Shown here one piece after another: positions 1 through 8,112 of a DNA stretch of 17,535 nt (within the stretch, counting starts at the first letter, position 1; each line of letters starts with the position of its first letter). Below the pieces are notes generated by a model. It ran no database searches, had not been told where the DNA came from, and saw nothing but the letters and a program-made list of their open reading frames with translations. This DNA is from CAZHAX01 sp964530325 (GTDB lineage: Bacteria; Chloroflexota; Anaerolineae; B4-G1). Location: assembly GCA_964530325.1 (NCBI GenBank), contig CAZHAX010000032.1, positions 1 through 17,535 on the forward strand. The letters are read 5' to 3'. A program made the position numbers and the translations under genes.

Positions 1-615
1 GCCGTAGCCGGGATGTCAATGCCGGATCGCGCCGTCGAACTCGCTCGCGAGCTTGGTCTCTACGAGAAGTCAGTTTTCTTCGGAGACTGGGTGCCATATG
101 ACGACCGGGCTGCCTACCTGCTGGAGGCTGACGTGGCTGCTTCGTGCCATCCCGGGCACATCGAGACTCGCTTCTCGTTTCGCACGAGAGTGCTCGACTG
201 CATCTGGGCTGGACTGCCGCTCGTCGTCACTGATGGCGACAACATGGCCGATTCGGTGCAGCGGCACGGGCTGGGCGTGGTAGTACCCGCGGGCGACGAC
301 GAGGCGCTTGCGGCCGCAATCGAGAGAGTGCTGTACGAGCAAGGCGGACGACGGGCCTACGCCCCGTTCTTCGCTGCCGCGCGCGGCACGTACACGTGGG
401 AGAAAGCAGTAGTGCCCCTTCTGGGTTTCTGTCTTAGCCCCTCTCGGGCAGCGGACAGTGGGCTGTACATGACCGAGGCAGAGCGGATCGGCAGGGACAA
501 GGACGCCCACTGGAGGCGGATTGTGCAGTCATTGCGGGCCGCGCTCGATAAGTACGAACAGTCAGCGCCGCTCCGCATCTACTTCGGCCTGAAGCGCCTT
601 CTGGGGATCAGATGA
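1..615 (+). CDS. GT4-type glycosyltransferase, C-terminal part (5' truncated)
   Basis: The reading frame is open from base 1, so this is the C-terminal 204 residues of a larger protein that begins upstream of the window. The visible part looks like the nucleotide-sugar-binding half of a GT-B fold enzyme. It contains a VFFGDWVPYDDRAAYL stretch, then CHPGHIETRFSFRTRVLDCI and WAGLPLVVTDGD, which correspond to the donor-binding region in this family of GT4-like transferases. The likely role is cytoplasmic transfer of a sugar from a nucleotide donor to a growing surface glycan. The tail is charged and probably helical, ending in KRLLGIR. The stop overlaps the next start as ATGA (612-615), so the two genes are probably translationally coupled. 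Donor and acceptor cannot be read from the sequence, and the N-terminal acceptor domain is not visible. Confidence 0.8.
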   Translation, partial: AVAGMSMPDRAVELARELGLYEKSVFFGDWVPYDDRAAYLLEADVAASCHPGHIETRFSFRTRVLDCIWAGLPLVVTDGDNMADSVQRHGLGVVVPAGDDEALAAAIERVLYEQGGRRAYAPFFAAARGTYTWEKAVVPLLGFCLSPSRAADSGLYMTEAERIGRDKDAHWRRIVQSLRAALDKYEQSAPLRIYFGLKRLLGIR

Positions 616-2003
616 GGCCTAGCCCCCTTGTGTCGGTGATCATCGTCAACTACAACGGAGCCCATTTCCTTCCGACCTGCCTCGATGCGGTCCTCCGCCA
701 GAGCTACCCTTCCGAGCGCTACAAGGTGGTCGTATGTGACAACGGCTCCTCTGATGGCTCCGTGGAACTGATAGAGACGCAGTATCCTGCAGTCGAGATT
801 CTGGAGTACAGTCGGAACCTGGGCTTTGCCACGGGCAACAATGCTGGGATACAGGCCAGCCGCGGCGAGTACGTAGTCCTTCTCAATAACGATACGGTCG
901 CGGATCCGGAGTGGCTGGCGAGCCTGGTGGCAGTTGCCGATCATGATCCGCGGGCCGGGATGGTGACAGGCCGTCTGCTTCTCTTCCGGGACCAGCTTCC
1001 GGTGGAGATCTTAGCCGACGCCTTCCAGACGGAGCCAGGCAGTGCGACGCTTGGCGTCCAGGTCTTCCAGGCTGACTGCGAAGTGCCGGGAGGCGTCTAC
1101 CAGTACCTCGAGGGGTTCCATGGCTGGGAGAACTGCCAAGACGGTCTTCGATGTCGCTGGTCCGCTGAACGTGCTCTGATGGGTGTACCAGTGCCGCCGG
1201 GCGGCGACGGGTGGATGCTTCGCATGCGGCTTGCTGCGCCGAGGCCGGATGGGCGCGACGTGAGAGTGCGTGCGAGCGTGGGCGGGACCAAGATCGCCGA
1301 GTGGAGATTGTCGGGGGCGCAGCCTGTCGATTGCCAGGCAGCCCTGCCGGCCTCGGCTCGGGAGCTGGCCAAGCCGCTGGTGCAGAATGCAGGGGCGCTA
1401 ATCTTCCGCGATGGCTCCGGCCGAGACCGGGGCACCTGGGTACGCGACTGCGAGGTCTTGTACGAGACCGACGAGGGGCAGTACGATCAGGCGGAAGAGG
1501 TCTTCGCTGGGTGCGGCGCCAGCCTGCTGATCAGACGCGAGATGCTCGATGAGGTCGGGCTTCTGGACGACGACTTCTTCATGTACTACGAGGACATCGA
1601 CCTGGCCTGGCGGGCCAGGCTGCGTCGCTGGAGAGTATTCTATGCGCCGCAGGCCTTGGTCCGACACGTGCATTGCGGGTCGTCGGGTGAGTGGTCTCCT
1701 CTCTTCAGCTATCTAGTCGACCGAAATCGGCTGGCGATGGTGTTCAAGAATGGGTCACCGGCCCAGATCGTCCGCGCGTGGGCCAAGTACGGGGGAGAGG
1801 CAGTGGCCAACGCTATGCGCCTGGCCGTGTCTCCAGTGGTAAGGGACATCGGGTGGCGTGCGACCGCCAGGCGTGCCTTCCTGCAATGGCGTGTCATTGC
1901 ACGCTTGGCGGTATGGCTGCCGGGACTGTGGCGAAAGCGGTGGCTGATACAGAGGAGCCGCCTAGCTGCGTCGGACGAGATCGACGTCTGGTTCGTGGAC
2001 TAG
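612..2003 (+). CDS. GT2 glycosyltransferase (rhamnosyltransferase-like) with inserted beta-rich domain
   Basis: This 463-residue protein has a GT-A fold. The N-terminus carries VSVIIVNYNG (7-16), CDNGSSDGS (42-50), NLGFATGNN (69-77) and the metal-site region LLNND (90-94). The second half of the catalytic domain returns at about 299-330 with AGCGASLLIRREMLDEVG and FFMYYEDIDLAW. The two halves are separated by about 120 extra residues (roughly 131-255) that look beta-rich, including LGVQVF, EGFHGWE, DGLRCRW and DVRVRASVGG. The second GT2 enzyme in this window (7057-8112) has only about eight residues at that point, so this is a true insertion and may be a carbohydrate-binding-like module. The protein probably adds a sugar to a lipid-linked glycan at the inner membrane face. 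The start at 612 overlaps the upstream stop as ATGA. The exact sugar is unknown. Confidence 0.85.
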   Translation: MRPSPLVSVIIVNYNGAHFLPTCLDAVLRQSYPSERYKVVVCDNGSSDGSVELIETQYPAVEILEYSRNLGFATGNNAGIQASRGEYVVLLNNDTVADPEWLASLVAVADHDPRAGMVTGRLLLFRDQLPVEILADAFQTEPGSATLGVQVFQADCEVPGGVYQYLEGFHGWENCQDGLRCRWSAERALMGVPVPPGGDGWMLRMRLAAPRPDGRDVRVRASVGGTKIAEWRLSGAQPVDCQAALPASARELAKPLVQNAGALIFRDGSGRDRGTWVRDCEVLYETDEGQYDQAEEVFAGCGASLLIRREMLDEVGLLDDDFFMYYEDIDLAWRARLRRWRVFYAPQALVRHVHCGSSGEWSPLFSYLVDRNRLAMVFKNGSPAQIVRAWAKYGGEAVANAMRLAVSPVVRDIGWRATARRAFLQWRVIARLAVWLPGLWRKRWLIQRSRLAASDEIDVWFVD

Positions 2004-2006
2004 AGG
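2003..2006 (+). promoter_or_regulatory. Ribosome binding site for the GT4 gene at 2012
   Basis: GAGG sits five bases before ATG 2012 and just after the upstream stop. It supports 2012 as the start rather than the longer open frame beginning at 1691, which would overlap the upstream gene by over 300 bases. Confidence 0.6.
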
Positions 2007-2011
2007 CACGG

Positions 2012-3565
2012 ATGCGCATCGGGATATATAACCAGTGGGTGGCGACGGCTGGCGGCGGTGAGAAGCACAGCCTTGCCATCGCGGAGCATTTGAGCCGCTC
2101 TCATTCGGTGCAGGTTGTGAGCCACACGCCTGTTGATCGTGACTCAGTTGCCTCCAGGCTTGGTCTTGACCTATCACGCACGGAGTTCATAACCGTCCCC
2201 CGTCGCAATGCGCTGGCCCTGGGACCAATGACCGAGAAGTACGATCTGTTCATCAATGCCTCCCATCTCGATTTCGTGCCATCGCTTGCTCCACGCAGCG
2301 TCATGGTAGTCTATTTCCCCGCACCGGCAGACCTGAGCCCCCTGGGCAGGCTACGGCGGCGTGGTGGTCTCCTCCTCAAGAAGTGGCTGCTCGTTCCCCA
2401 CTTCACCGAGGGCGCCTTTGGCGAGGAGCAAGTCGGCGGGTTGAGGCTGCGCCGCACCGATCAGGAGCTGGTGATCGAACTACCCTCCACCCGCTTTGGC
2501 TACACTGCCGGCTTCGATCTGGCCAGCAGAGACGCCGCCGTGCATGGCGCGGTGATCCGGCTGGACGGAGAGCCCGTGGCCTATATTGACTTCCCTGAGG
2601 ATGAGGCGTTTACTCGCTGCAGCGCTAGAGTACCTGGCACCGCACCTGGCTGCCCACACCGGCTGACCGTGGAAGCGAAGCTCGATGCGGAGACCGCGGC
2701 CGCGGACTCTCTCTACAAGATGGCTGTGGCGCGACTGGAGATCGACCACCCGGCCCACCGTCTCTACAGGCTCGTATTCGAGCGCTGGTTCAAGGAGTGG
2801 GGCCTGAGAATCCAGGGGACTCTGCCGGAGACTTTCCTGGATAGCGTCGATACGTACGACGCGATCTGGGCGATCTCCTGCTTCACGGCCCGGTGGATCG
2901 AGAAGTACTGGCGCCGGTCAGCTGATCTGCTCCGGCCTATGGTGAACGTCGAGGATTTCCATGCGCTGCCCAAGCGCGACCAGGTACTGAGCGTTGGTCG
3001 GTTCTTCGCCGGTAGCCACAACAAGAAGCACCTTGTGATGATCAGAGCCTTCAAGAGCATGGTCGACCGGGGTTTGGAGGGCTGGAAACTGCTCCTGGTC
3101 GGGGGAACAACGCCGGGCGCTGCACACGAGGCGTATCTGAAGCGAGTTCGCGAGGAGGCAAGGGGCTATCCCATCGAGATCCAGAACGATGTCTCGTTCG
3201 ATCAGCTGAGAAGGGTGTATGGCGAGAGCTCAATCTACTGGCATGCCAGCGGCTACGGTGAGAGCGAGCGGCGCAACCCGGCGAGGTTCGAGCATTTCGG
3301 CATCACCACCGTTGAGGCAATGGCCTCTGGCTGTGTTCCCGTCGTGATCGGCAAGGGCGGGCAAGCGGAGATCGTTCGGCACGGCGTGAACGGCTACCTG
3401 TGGCAGCGAACCCGCGAGCTGTGCGACCTGACGCGGCGCTTGATCGATGACCCCGCGGTGAGGGATCAGCTTGCCACGGGAGCGGTTGAGGATAGCATGC
3501 AGTACGGCAGGAGGCGGTACCAGCAGAGACTTGACGAGTTGCTGTGTTCCCTGGAAGCAGCTTGA
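2012..3565 (+). CDS. GT4 glycosyltransferase (GT-B fold) with inserted beta-rich domain
   Basis: This 517-residue protein starts at ATG 2012, where a typical GT4 beginning, MRIGIYNQWVATAGGGEKHS, appears. The nucleotide-binding half has SVGRFF (327-332), WKLLLVGG (358-365) and an E-x7-E signature at E427/E435 within EHFGITTVEAMASGCVPVV. Between the N-terminal Rossmann-like half and the linker lies an extra segment at about 131-248. It is beta-rich and contains TEGAFGEEQVGGLRLRR and FDLASR. Its EG-x-x-G-x-E-...-G-L-R-x-R pattern resembles the insertion in the upstream GT2 enzyme. The total length exceeds the usual 350-420 residues by about the size of the insert. The protein is probably a cytoplasmic or membrane-associated sugar transferase for the surface glycan; donor and acceptor are unknown. 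The spacing to the upstream gene is eight bases, consistent with an operon. Confidence 0.85.
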   Translation: MRIGIYNQWVATAGGGEKHSLAIAEHLSRSHSVQVVSHTPVDRDSVASRLGLDLSRTEFITVPRRNALALGPMTEKYDLFINASHLDFVPSLAPRSVMVVYFPAPADLSPLGRLRRRGGLLLKKWLLVPHFTEGAFGEEQVGGLRLRRTDQELVIELPSTRFGYTAGFDLASRDAAVHGAVIRLDGEPVAYIDFPEDEAFTRCSARVPGTAPGCPHRLTVEAKLDAETAAADSLYKMAVARLEIDHPAHRLYRLVFERWFKEWGLRIQGTLPETFLDSVDTYDAIWAISCFTARWIEKYWRRSADLLRPMVNVEDFHALPKRDQVLSVGRFFAGSHNKKHLVMIRAFKSMVDRGLEGWKLLLVGGTTPGAAHEAYLKRVREEARGYPIEIQNDVSFDQLRRVYGESSIYWHASGYGESERRNPARFEHFGITTVEAMASGCVPVVIGKGGQAEIVRHGVNGYLWQRTRELCDLTRRLIDDPAVRDQLATGAVEDSMQYGRRRYQQRLDELLCSLEAA

Positions 3566-3569
3566 CGTC

Positions 3570-3584
3570 GCGCGGTGGCCGCGC
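3570..3584 (+). other. GC stem-loop just after stop codon
   Basis: GCGCGG (3570-3575) pairs perfectly with CCGCGC (3579-3584) across a three-base loop, four bases after the stop of the GT4 gene. There is no T-run, so it is not a classical intrinsic terminator. It could act as a 3' end stabiliser or weak attenuator. Confidence 0.35.
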
Positions 3585-3626
3585 TTCACCGTCCGGCTGT
3601 GCCCCAGGAGCGCCGGTAGGGACAGT

Positions 3627-3634
3627 AAGAGAGG
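3627..3634 (+). promoter_or_regulatory. Ribosome binding site for the membrane protein at 3642
   Basis: AAGAGAGG ends seven bases before GTG 3642. It supports a start there instead of at 3471, where the open frame would overlap the preceding gene and translate into an arginine- and cysteine-rich, non-conserved-looking extension. Confidence 0.55.
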
Positions 3635-3641
3635 CGATAGG

Positions 3642-5453
3642 GTGCTGATCGGCCGCAGGAGAGGTCTGGCGATTAGGGCGTGCGTGGTAGGGCTCTGCGT
3701 GGGCCTGGCCGGCTCTGCTCTGCTCTTCAAGGATCTGATTCCAGTAGGCACGTCGGACGTGCTGTGGGGAGATGACTTCGACTCGCGGTTGGTATACTGG
3801 ATAGTGAACTGGGGCCATCACGGCCTGTGTGATCGCGCATCCTCACCGGGCTTCTGGAACGCCAACTCGTTCTATCCGCACTCTAACACGCTTGCGTATT
3901 CCGAGTCGCTGCTTGGCATGCAGCTGTTCTTCGCTCCTCTGAGGGCGATTGGAGTGCCGCCCTTGACCTCCCTGTACCTGGCGCTGGGCGCGGTGTGTGT
4001 ACTCAGCGCCGCAATGACTGCTAGGGCACTTGACAGGGCAGGCGGGTTCTCGCTGCCAGAGGCGGCGCTTGTGGCCTTCTGCGCTCACTTCGGACTAAGC
4101 ATGACCAGCTTCTTCATCCACTATCAGCTCTTCGGGTTCCAGCTCGCGGTGCCCTTCTTCCTACATACTTACCTCTTCGTGCGAGATCTTCGTCGGGGCG
4201 ATCTGGTTCTCGCCTGCCTCCTGTTCATTGAGGGTGTGTGCTTCTCGATGTACCTCGCGCCGATGCTCTTGTTGCTCGTCCTACTTGCAGCCTTGCCCGC
4301 CCTACTGAGGCAGGTGAGAGGGCGCGGTCTGATAGGACTGGCCCGGCGGGTCGGCGTGTCTGCACCCCTGATTGTCGCTCTCTCAGCGGGGCTGCTATAC
4401 CTCGTGCAGCTTCGGCCCTACTTCGATGCGGGAACAGTGCGGACGAAGCAATCACTAGAGCAGACGGCAGTGTACTCTGCCGGCTTTGGTTCCGTGTTCA
4501 CGACTACCTCAGCATTCTCCGACTGGTACAGCCGCGGTGGCTATGCCTATGGCGAGTGGGAGTACGCGTACTTCCCCGGGTATGGCCTTGTGGCAATGAG
4601 CGCATCTTGGGTACTGCTGACTGCGCTGCGCCGCGCGAGAAGGACTGCTGTGGCGGAGGAGCGCCAGGCGGAGTCCTGCGGCGTGGGGCCGGACGAGCCT
4701 GCCGGATTGCGGACGGCTCGTCGTCTCGACCCAGGTCTGCTTGTGTTCATGGGCATACTGCTTGCCAGCTGTCTCGCTCTGTCCTGGGGGCCCTACCACA
4801 AGAGTGATCATGGAATCAGACTGCCCTTCTACTATGTATCGCAGGTTGTATGGGGGATCGACAGCATCAGGGCACCTGGCCGATTCGGGATGTTCATCGG
4901 ACTTCCGCTGGCGGTGTTCGCGGTTGCCGGCCTACGACTGGTCAATCTCGGGAAGCGTCCACGCCTCTTTCTTACGTGCGGAGTGCTGCTCCTGTTGGTT
5001 GTGGACTCCTTGCAGACCTTTCCTACCTACCCGTTCTCTCTTGATGAGAGTGGAGTGTACAGCAGGGTTGCAGAGGCCATCGAGCCTGGCACTCCTCTAC
5101 TGGAAATGCCCGTGTTCGGTTGGGATCACTACGACACGCTTCTGCTGGCCATGCGGCAACTGGATGGGAGCACCCTCCACTGGGGGCGGTTGGTCGTAGG
5201 CTATGGAGCCCAGACCACGGAGGAGTACAGCACCCTGCTCGCCCTTGATCAGTCGATCCAAGCCCATGCGGCGGCCCCGAGCCAGGCCGTCGACTACGGC
5301 ATTGGCCTGGGGATAGCCCACTATCTCATCCACTTCGATCGCTACGATGACACAGTACGCCAGGGGTGGAGGGCTGCTAGCCGGCGCGCGGATGCCCTGG
5401 TCCTCATAGACGATGACAGCACTCTGTTCTTCCGCGTGGGCGAGACTCAGTGA
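3642..5453 (+). CDS. Polytopic membrane protein, GT-C glycosyltransferase-like
   Basis: This 603-residue protein starts at GTG 3642. A positively charged MLIGRRRG head leads into the first membrane helix (about 9-30). The first extracytoplasmic loop contains WGDDFDSR (42-49) and then FYPHSNTLAYSESLLG. An acidic pair in the first loop is a hallmark of GT-C enzymes, which use polyprenyl-phosphate sugars outside the membrane. Many hydrophobic segments follow, up to about residue 455, broken by a charged loop near 4640-4735. The last 150 residues look soluble and extracytoplasmic, ending in LFFRVGETQ. The protein probably transfers a sugar or remodels the glycan on the outer face of the cytoplasmic membrane. 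It could also be a membrane protein without transferase activity, because overall similarity to ArnT or PMT families is weak by eye. Confidence 0.65.
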   Translation: MLIGRRRGLAIRACVVGLCVGLAGSALLFKDLIPVGTSDVLWGDDFDSRLVYWIVNWGHHGLCDRASSPGFWNANSFYPHSNTLAYSESLLGMQLFFAPLRAIGVPPLTSLYLALGAVCVLSAAMTARALDRAGGFSLPEAALVAFCAHFGLSMTSFFIHYQLFGFQLAVPFFLHTYLFVRDLRRGDLVLACLLFIEGVCFSMYLAPMLLLLVLLAALPALLRQVRGRGLIGLARRVGVSAPLIVALSAGLLYLVQLRPYFDAGTVRTKQSLEQTAVYSAGFGSVFTTTSAFSDWYSRGGYAYGEWEYAYFPGYGLVAMSASWVLLTALRRARRTAVAEERQAESCGVGPDEPAGLRTARRLDPGLLVFMGILLASCLALSWGPYHKSDHGIRLPFYYVSQVVWGIDSIRAPGRFGMFIGLPLAVFAVAGLRLVNLGKRPRLFLTCGVLLLLVVDSLQTFPTYPFSLDESGVYSRVAEAIEPGTPLLEMPVFGWDHYDTLLLAMRQLDGSTLHWGRLVVGYGAQTTEEYSTLLALDQSIQAHAAAPSQAVDYGIGLGIAHYLIHFDRYDDTVRQGWRAASRRADALVLIDDDSTLFFRVGETQ

Positions 5454-5455
5454 AG

Positions 5456-5474
5456 CAGCGACCCTTGGTCGCTG
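5456..5474 (+). other. Perfect 8-bp stem-loop after stop codon
   Basis: CAGCGACC (5456-5463) and GGTCGCTG (5467-5474) form a perfect eight-base stem with a three-base loop, beginning two bases after the stop at 5451-5453. No T-run follows. It may be a transcript stabiliser or attenuator between the membrane protein and the methyltransferase. Confidence 0.4.
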
Positions 5475-5531
5475 GCTGAGGGCTTGCCGGCATGGTGGCC
5501 GGAGAGCACATCCGGAATACCCGGCGGAGAA

Positions 5532-5535
5532 AGGA
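5532..5535 (+). promoter_or_regulatory. Ribosome binding site for methyltransferase at 5545
   Basis: AGGA inside a GGAGAAAGGA purine run lies nine bases before GTG 5545. It favours this start over 5413, which would overlap the end of the membrane protein gene. Confidence 0.5.
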
Positions 5536-5544
5536 ACGGTCTAC

Positions 5545-6147
5545 GTGGATTCATCGGCAATATGCCGGCCGACCCGCGGCAATGGGCTGCTTGAGCCCTT
5601 GTTGGCGCGCCTGCGCGCGCGGCAGGCAAACCGTCTGATCGGAGAGAGCCTACGTGAGGGTCGTATTCTCGATATTGGCTGCGGCTCATCGCCCTACTTC
5701 CTCTCACACACGTATTTCAAGGAGAAGTTCGCAGTCGATCAGCTGCCGAGGCCAGCTGGCGCCGCCGGTATCCAGTGGCACACACTCGACCTCAATGCCG
5801 AGCCGAGACTCCCGTTTGGGGACCGGTTCTTCAGCGCCGTGACCATGCTGGCCGTGATCGAGCACCTGGACCCGTCCAGTCTGGTGCTGCTATTCGAGGA
5901 GATACACCGATTGCTGCGGCCCGGCGGGCTGCTCGTGCTGACAACACCGGCGGCCTGGTCCGACGGCCTGCTGCGAGTGATGGCCCGCCTGGGACTCGTA
6001 AGCAAGGACGAGATCGATGATCACGTCTTCGCGTACACTGCCCCCTTGCTGGGCTGGTATTTCGGCAGGGCTGGATTCGACATGGGCAAGGTGGCATTCG
6101 GCAGCTTTGAGGTAATGCTGAACTTGTGGGCGACAGCGGAGCGCTAG
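5545..6147 (+). CDS. Class I SAM-dependent methyltransferase
   Basis: This 200-residue protein starts at GTG 5545, chosen from the ribosome binding site. The SAM-binding motif I is ILDIGCGSSP (41-50). The acidic end of strand 2 is FAVDQLP (62-68). The motif II/III region is SAVTMLAVIEHL (97-108), followed by LLRPGGLLVLTTP (123-135). This is the Methyltransf_11 type layout, with a short N-terminal helical region, NGLLEPLLARLRARQANRLI. It probably methylates a sugar or a lipid-linked glycan intermediate in the cytoplasm; methyl caps and O-methyl sugars are common in bacterial surface glycans. The acceptor cannot be deduced. The length is typical of a single-domain enzyme. The stop codon lies in the loop of a perfect hairpin (6135-6157). 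Confidence 0.85.
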   Translation: MDSSAICRPTRGNGLLEPLLARLRARQANRLIGESLREGRILDIGCGSSPYFLSHTYFKEKFAVDQLPRPAGAAGIQWHTLDLNAEPRLPFGDRFFSAVTMLAVIEHLDPSSLVLLFEEIHRLLRPGGLLVLTTPAAWSDGLLRVMARLGLVSKDEIDDHVFAYTAPLLGWYFGRAGFDMGKVAFGSFEVMLNLWATAER

Positions 6148-6157
6148 TGGCTCCGCT
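6135..6157 (+). other. Perfect 8-bp stem-loop with the stop codon in its loop
   Basis: AGCGGAGC (6135-6142) pairs with GCTCCGCT (6150-6157), and the seven-base loop GCTAGTG contains the TAG stop (6145-6147). There is no downstream T-run, so intrinsic termination is unlikely. It may affect mRNA stability or ribosome release. Confidence 0.4.
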
Positions 6158-6184
6158 CCAGGGGGGCCTAGCCCGCCGCGGCTT

Positions 6185-7060
6185 GTGGGCTTCGCCATCG
6201 CGGACTCCGAGATCCAGGGCGTATCGACAGTGAGCCGAACACAGGGTCTCCTGTATCCGATAGATCGCGATCGCTCGAGTCTGGTCGAGCGCGTCGCACT
6301 GCGAGCAAAGGCGACTGCGGGCTTCTGCCCGATCTGCGGGCGGCCGACGCTGATGGTAGGCTGGCAGGAGAACCTGCGCGAGACTGGGCTGTGCATCTGG
6401 TGCAGGTCAACCAACCGGCAGAGACAGATTGCCTACGTCCTGTGCCACGCCTTGGCCCGGGCAAGAGGCGCTGCGGCACGCTCGCTCGCCACTCTTCGTC
6501 GTGGAGCAGAGCCCCTGGCGATCTACAACACGGAATGCTCCGGTGCGCTCCACGGTCAACTGTGCGGCCTGCCCGGCTACGTCTGCAGCGAGTACATGGG
6601 CAGCAGCCATGGGCCAGGAGAGGTGGTGCACGGCTGCAGGCACGAGGACCTGTCCAGCCTCAGTTTCGACGACGCCGCTTTCGATTGTGTTCTATCCTCT
6701 GATGTGCTCGAACACGTGCCCTCGCCATACCGTGCTCATCAGGAGATACTGCGAGTGCTCAGACCTGGAGGAAGCCACATCTTCACCGTGCCTTTCCATC
6801 AGACCCGCTTCCTGGACGAGGTCCTGGCGACACCAGGCGGCGACGGCGAGCCTGAGCTGCTTGCTCCCCCGGTGTACCACGCAGACCCGCTGCGACCTGA
6901 GGGCATCCTCGTCTACACCATCTTCTCACTGGAAATGCTGGTCAAGCTCCGTGGGGTTGGCTTCGCCACTCGCCTGTACCGCCTCTACCGACCTTCGTTG
7001 GGCATTCTCGGTCCGAACGGGATCGTCTTCCAGGCAGTGCGCCAGGGACCGGACCGGTGA
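6185..7060 (+). CDS. Zinc-ribbon SAM-dependent methyltransferase
   Basis: This 291-residue protein has an N-terminal zinc ribbon with two CxxC pairs, CPIC (48-51) and CIWC (70-73), the latter continuing into RSTNRQRQ. A methyltransferase domain follows, with FDCVLSSDVLEHVP (166-179) and EILRVLRPGGSHIFTVPF (187-204) matching Methyltransf_11 motifs. The glycine-rich motif I is not canonical; its place is taken by LAIYNTECSGALHGQL (111-126). The role is probably methylation of a glycan or its precursor. The start is uncertain. GTG 6185 has no clear ribosome site but gives a strongly G/C-ending codon stretch; GTG 6230, with a weak AGGG upstream, would give 276 residues. The stop overlaps the next start as GTGA (7057-7060), suggesting coupling. 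Confidence 0.8.
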   Translation: MGFAIADSEIQGVSTVSRTQGLLYPIDRDRSSLVERVALRAKATAGFCPICGRPTLMVGWQENLRETGLCIWCRSTNRQRQIAYVLCHALARARGAAARSLATLRRGAEPLAIYNTECSGALHGQLCGLPGYVCSEYMGSSHGPGEVVHGCRHEDLSSLSFDDAAFDCVLSSDVLEHVPSPYRAHQEILRVLRPGGSHIFTVPFHQTRFLDEVLATPGGDGEPELLAPPVYHADPLRPEGILVYTIFSLEMLVKLRGVGFATRLYRLYRPSLGILGPNGIVFQAVRQGPDR

Positions 7061-8112
7061 GCAGGGAGCCAGGCGCTCCGGCTGGGCCGCACTGCGGGGC
7101 GGAAGTCTCGGTGATCGTGCTCAACTGGAACGGCCGGGAGTACCTGGAGAGCTGTCTGCCTGCGTTGCTCGCCCAGACATACGCTAACCTCGAGATCATT
7201 GTTGTGGACAACGGATCCACGGATGGCTCAAGGCAGTTGGTCAGAGAATCGTTCCCTGGTCTGCGGTTGATCGAGTCACCGGTCAACCTCGGCTTCGCAG
7301 CCGGCAACAACCTGGGTTTGAGGGCGGCTCGCGGGTCGCTTGTCGCTCTGCTGAACAACGATGCTTTCCCTGAGCCTGACTGGCTGCAGAACCTGGTCAC
7401 TGTGATGGAATCGAGTCCTCGCATCGGCTCCTGCGCCTCCAGAATGGTCCTTGATGCCGATCCTGGGCGCATCGACTCGGCGGGGATTGAGATTGACCTG
7501 GCCGGGTTCGCTTGGGATCGACTGGGCGGAAGGTCGGTGGAGGCGTCCGAAAGCTCTCCGACTGAGGTCTTCGGTGCCTGTGCCGGGGCTGCTCTCTACC
7601 GCCGCGTCATGCTCGATGATGTCGGCATCCTGGATGAGGGTTTCTTCGCCTATCTGGAGGACGTCGACCTGGCCTGGCGAGGGCAATGGGCCGGCTGGCA
7701 GTGCATGTATGCTCCTGGCGCCGTTGTGAGGCACGTTCATTCCGCCACGGCCAGAGAGGGCTCGCGTTTCAAGAGCCGGCTGCTTGCTCGCAACAAGATA
7801 TGGCTTCTGTGCAAGAACCACCCTCTCCTTCCGCGGCACCTGCCCGTAGTATTCGCCTACGATCTGATGGCCCTGGGATACTCGTTCTTGACCCGGCATG
7901 GGCTGGGAGCGCTGCAGGGGCGGCTGTCGGCTGTGGCTGGCATACCCAAGATGCTAGCCAAGAGAAGGCGGGGCATTCGCCGCATCTCCGCGCAAGAGAT
8001 GGCCGGCAGAATGCGCCCTCCTGAGTGGCCGTGGGTGGTGCGGCGGCGGTATGCCCACCTGCGCCGCGGCCCGGCAGAGGCCGACTTGGACTCGCGGCGG
8101 CGCACGGCTTGA
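7057..8112 (+). CDS. GT2 glycosyltransferase (rhamnosyltransferase-like)
   Basis: This 351-residue GT-A fold enzyme starts at GTG 7057 in a GTGA overlap with the upstream stop. It carries VSVIVLNWNG (17-26), VVDNGSTDGS (49-58), NLGFAAGNN (77-85), LLNND (98-102), IDSAG (139-143), ACAGAALYRR (174-183) and FFAYLEDVDLAW (196-207), then RHVHS. This is the standard layout of the WbbL-like rhamnosyltransferase group. Unlike the GT2 enzyme at 612, it has no insertion between the two catalytic halves. The C-terminal about 100 residues are basic, with RKSRR-like clusters, and may lie against the membrane. It probably adds a deoxy-sugar or similar residue to the surface glycan in the cytoplasm. The exact sugar is not determinable. 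Confidence 0.88.
   Translation: MSREPGAPAGPHCGAEVSVIVLNWNGREYLESCLPALLAQTYANLEIIVVDNGSTDGSRQLVRESFPGLRLIESPVNLGFAAGNNLGLRAARGSLVALLNNDAFPEPDWLQNLVTVMESSPRIGSCASRMVLDADPGRIDSAGIEIDLAGFAWDRLGGRSVEASESSPTEVFGACAGAALYRRVMLDDVGILDEGFFAYLEDVDLAWRGQWAGWQCMYAPGAVVRHVHSATAREGSRFKSRLLARNKIWLLCKNHPLLPRHLPVVFAYDLMALGYSFLTRHGLGALQGRLSAVAGIPKMLAKRRRGIRRISAQEMAGRMRPPEWPWVVRRRYAHLRRGPAEADLDSRRRTA

Noticed and set aside
1691..2011. N-terminal extension of the GT4 protein to 1691
   Set aside because: It overlaps the upstream GT2 gene by over 300 bases. ATG 2012 has a ribosome site and begins exactly with a GT4-type first strand.
4238..4807. 189-codon + strand open frame inside the membrane protein gene
   Set aside because: It is an alternate frame of a gene with clear hydrophobic periodicity, and its product is Cys/Arg-rich and non-protein-like.
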